From RUG11198 sp964600615 (lineage in GTDB: Bacteria; Bacillota_I; Bacilli_A; RF39; UBA660): a stretch of DNA of 64,000 nucleotides. Made by a program: the position numbers and the translations under genes. Below the pieces are notes generated by a model. The model worked only from the letters and a program-made list of their open reading frames with translations. It searched no databases and was not told where the DNA came from. This document shows, one piece after another, positions 63,801 through 64,000 of this stretch (position 1 is its first letter; each line of letters opens with the position of its first letter). Where the stretch lies: the NCBI GenBank assembly GCA_964600615.1, contig CAZRJK010000006.1:1-64000 (forward strand), in the 5' to 3' direction.

Positions 63801-64000
63801 CTCTACAATAGCTCATTCAGTAAATTATGGAGCTTCATTGGGAACAGATGGATTAGCCAATTGGAATAATAGTAGTTACATAAATATAACTAGAGCAGGC
63901 TATAATGTAAAAAGTGGATCCGAATGGTGCTTATCAGGAATGAAAACCTGCTTTAGCCATTCAGGATCTATCGCAGCTAGTAGCTTATGTAACGCAAGTA
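60853..64000 (+). CDS. Prepilin-headed giant repeat adhesin (partial, runs off the window)
   Basis: At least 1049 residues, open to the last base. The start is TTG 60853 after GAGGTGAT. The N-terminus KKYKDNNKGFTLVEILAVVV is a type IV prepilin signal: cleavage between G and F, glutamate at +5, hydrophobic helix. After a pilin-like domain (about 30-155) come InlB-type repeats (FDGWYSNRYGG; FAGWYTAASGGTKYG; ending LYAHW or LFGHW) alternating with a ~110-residue module that has NMNGGSLAS, ANWNNS and four cysteines. The pilin part should be processed by PilD, making this a candidate pilus-borne adhesin. Confidence 0.85.
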   Translation, partial: MKKYKDNNKGFTLVEILAVVVLIAIALTFAFRAYTYIINKSKEKTTIISMDNIMNAAELYSKENKDVSSWWGIQTGQVNQKFYCVPIQELINEGYFGNNKNIASDNGINNNSLIKVVKDMNNMTIIKTEITNEENLDECTNSLQAELSNNNGLNNNNSYIITYYYNDGTDRIINDTYSSNANYSLRTPENSDFAFDGWYSNRYGGTKVGDAGEEITLQYNLKLFGHWNAKPNIKYVKIQYNVNGGSLIEPHGDVLIDTSTSLVKIDETPIIHILAANENLSVDGLLSPTNDKLLNLKKTGHVIVPKKEWCTMPDGTGTCYNQKTQYNASDFCNKNDCTITLYANWKTNKVNIRINANGGKLASTHGDSYGISDSLITHNNSTTIHSINYGSTLSDSGLVNWNSSSNLNLERTGYHVDSNSVYCTKADGTGKCFNQTTAYPASDFCDASNGDCTITLYTNWKINSYTITYNGNGNTEGSTATTTCNHNADCTLRSNGFTKTGNTFAGWYTAASGGTKYGASTKLTGNITVYAHWNLNKIKIQYNMNGGSLASAHGSTIGTSGSWITVNGSTTALSLNYGTSLGTDGLANWNNSTYINITRTGYTAKSGVEWCLTGMTTCFNQAGSIAASSFCDAKDGDCTANLYVNWQINSYTITYDGNGNTGGSTSSTTCDYNTTCNLRSNGFTKTGYTFEGWYTAASGGTKYGASTKLTGNITVYAHWRINKVIVKFNANSGSVSSESGQANNDKYEISSGRIYRNGTELTYTMDYGTKHDLPNVNSKNYLNLIRKGYHYPDGTEWCKKADGTGGCFDHDVEYPVSDYCNAASSDCTITLYTHWVGNKINIKYNMNGGSLASSHGSTIGTSGSWITVNGSTIAQTLNYGASLGTDGLANWNNSSYINITKTGYRAKSGSEWCLSGMKTCFSHAGSIAGSKFCDASYSDCTASLYVNWEINKVNIKYNMNGGSLASSHGSTIGTSGNWITVNGSTIAHSVNYGASLGTDGLANWNNSSYINITRAGYNVKSGSEWCLSGMKTCFSHSGSIAASSLCNAS
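62467..64000 (+). repeat. Long in-frame repeats of the prepilin-adhesin
   Basis: Near-identical DNA segments begin around 62467, 63373 and 63712 (the last two are 339 bases apart) and encode the four-cysteine module. A second repeat of about 220 bases (InlB type) occurs near 62245 and 62800. The high DNA similarity implies recent duplication. Confidence 0.85.

Noticed and set aside
1..64000. Mycoplasma genetic code (TGA as tryptophan)
   Set aside because: Several clear genes end in TGA and tryptophans are encoded by TGG, so the standard bacterial code applies.

Overview
The window is very AT-rich chromosomal DNA from a Gram-positive, probably uncultivated gut-type member of the Bacilli/Erysipelotrichia. 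The evidence is the Firmicutes housekeeping set (RNases J, Y, III, HII and HIII, LonA, LexA, NusB, ParE, MurG/MurB/DivIB, RsmH/FtsL/PBP2) and AGGTGAT-type ribosome sites almost everywhere. Several sporulation genes are present: spoIIGA-sigE, sspI, a spoIVFB-like gene and a yqfQ/vrrA-like gene. TGA is used as a stop (for example gamma subunit and spoIIGA), so this is not the Mycoplasma code. The exact lineage cannot be fixed from the window. No insertion sequence, prophage, rRNA or CRISPR array was seen.

Layout. 1-6600: a divergent gene start, rhomboid protease, yqfQ-like gene, a pilus/secretion pair (pilC, pilD) and murG-murB-divIB. 6700-21440: the most unusual region. A perfect sigma-A-type promoter precedes three related membrane-anchored ectodomain proteins (1911, 487 and 246 aa). 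A second promoter then precedes a compact rotary-ATPase operon in the order c-like, b-delta fusion, alpha, beta, epsilon, five-TM protein, gamma, 54-aa protein, Flp-type pilin, followed by two small unknown genes. The F1 part keeps its catalytic motifs, but the c-like subunit has no ion-binding carboxylate and no recognisable subunit a is present. This looks like an F1 motor reused for work other than ATP synthesis.

21450-31145: RNase J, a tail-anchored Pro/Glu-repeat protein, the complete t6A operon (tsaE-tsaB-rimI-tsaD), tRNA-Asn, a lipid- or membrane-anchored DUF3298/4163-like protein, a probable type I toxin-antitoxin locus (28807-29143), and parE. The only stretch over 300 bases without a conventional long gene is 28758-29234, and the toxin-antitoxin locus fills most of it.

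31348-38574: a 2214-aa surface protein with InlB-type repeats, two LamG-like domains and a ricin-type lectin, then a small anchored protein. 38655-48814: spoIIGA-sigE, lon, rnhB, lexA with a clear SOS box, nusB-xseA-xseB, a stomatin-like protein, sspI and rnhC. 48905-60744: cvpA, rsmH-ftsL-pbpB, rny, a sortase-type surface protein, a metal-binding-lipoprotein homologue that has lost its histidines, rnc, spoIVFB-like, and a hybrid histidine kinase with its HPt partner. 60853-64000: the first 1049 codons of a protein that begins as a type IV prepilin and continues as repeated InlB-like adhesin modules. It runs off the window.

Working together: pilD (3068-3859) could process both the Flp-type pilin in the ATPase operon and the prepilin at 60853. 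SpoIIGA would activate sigma-E, and SpoIVFB would act on pro-sigma-K encoded elsewhere. The giant surface proteins suggest an organism that invests heavily in host or mucus attachment.
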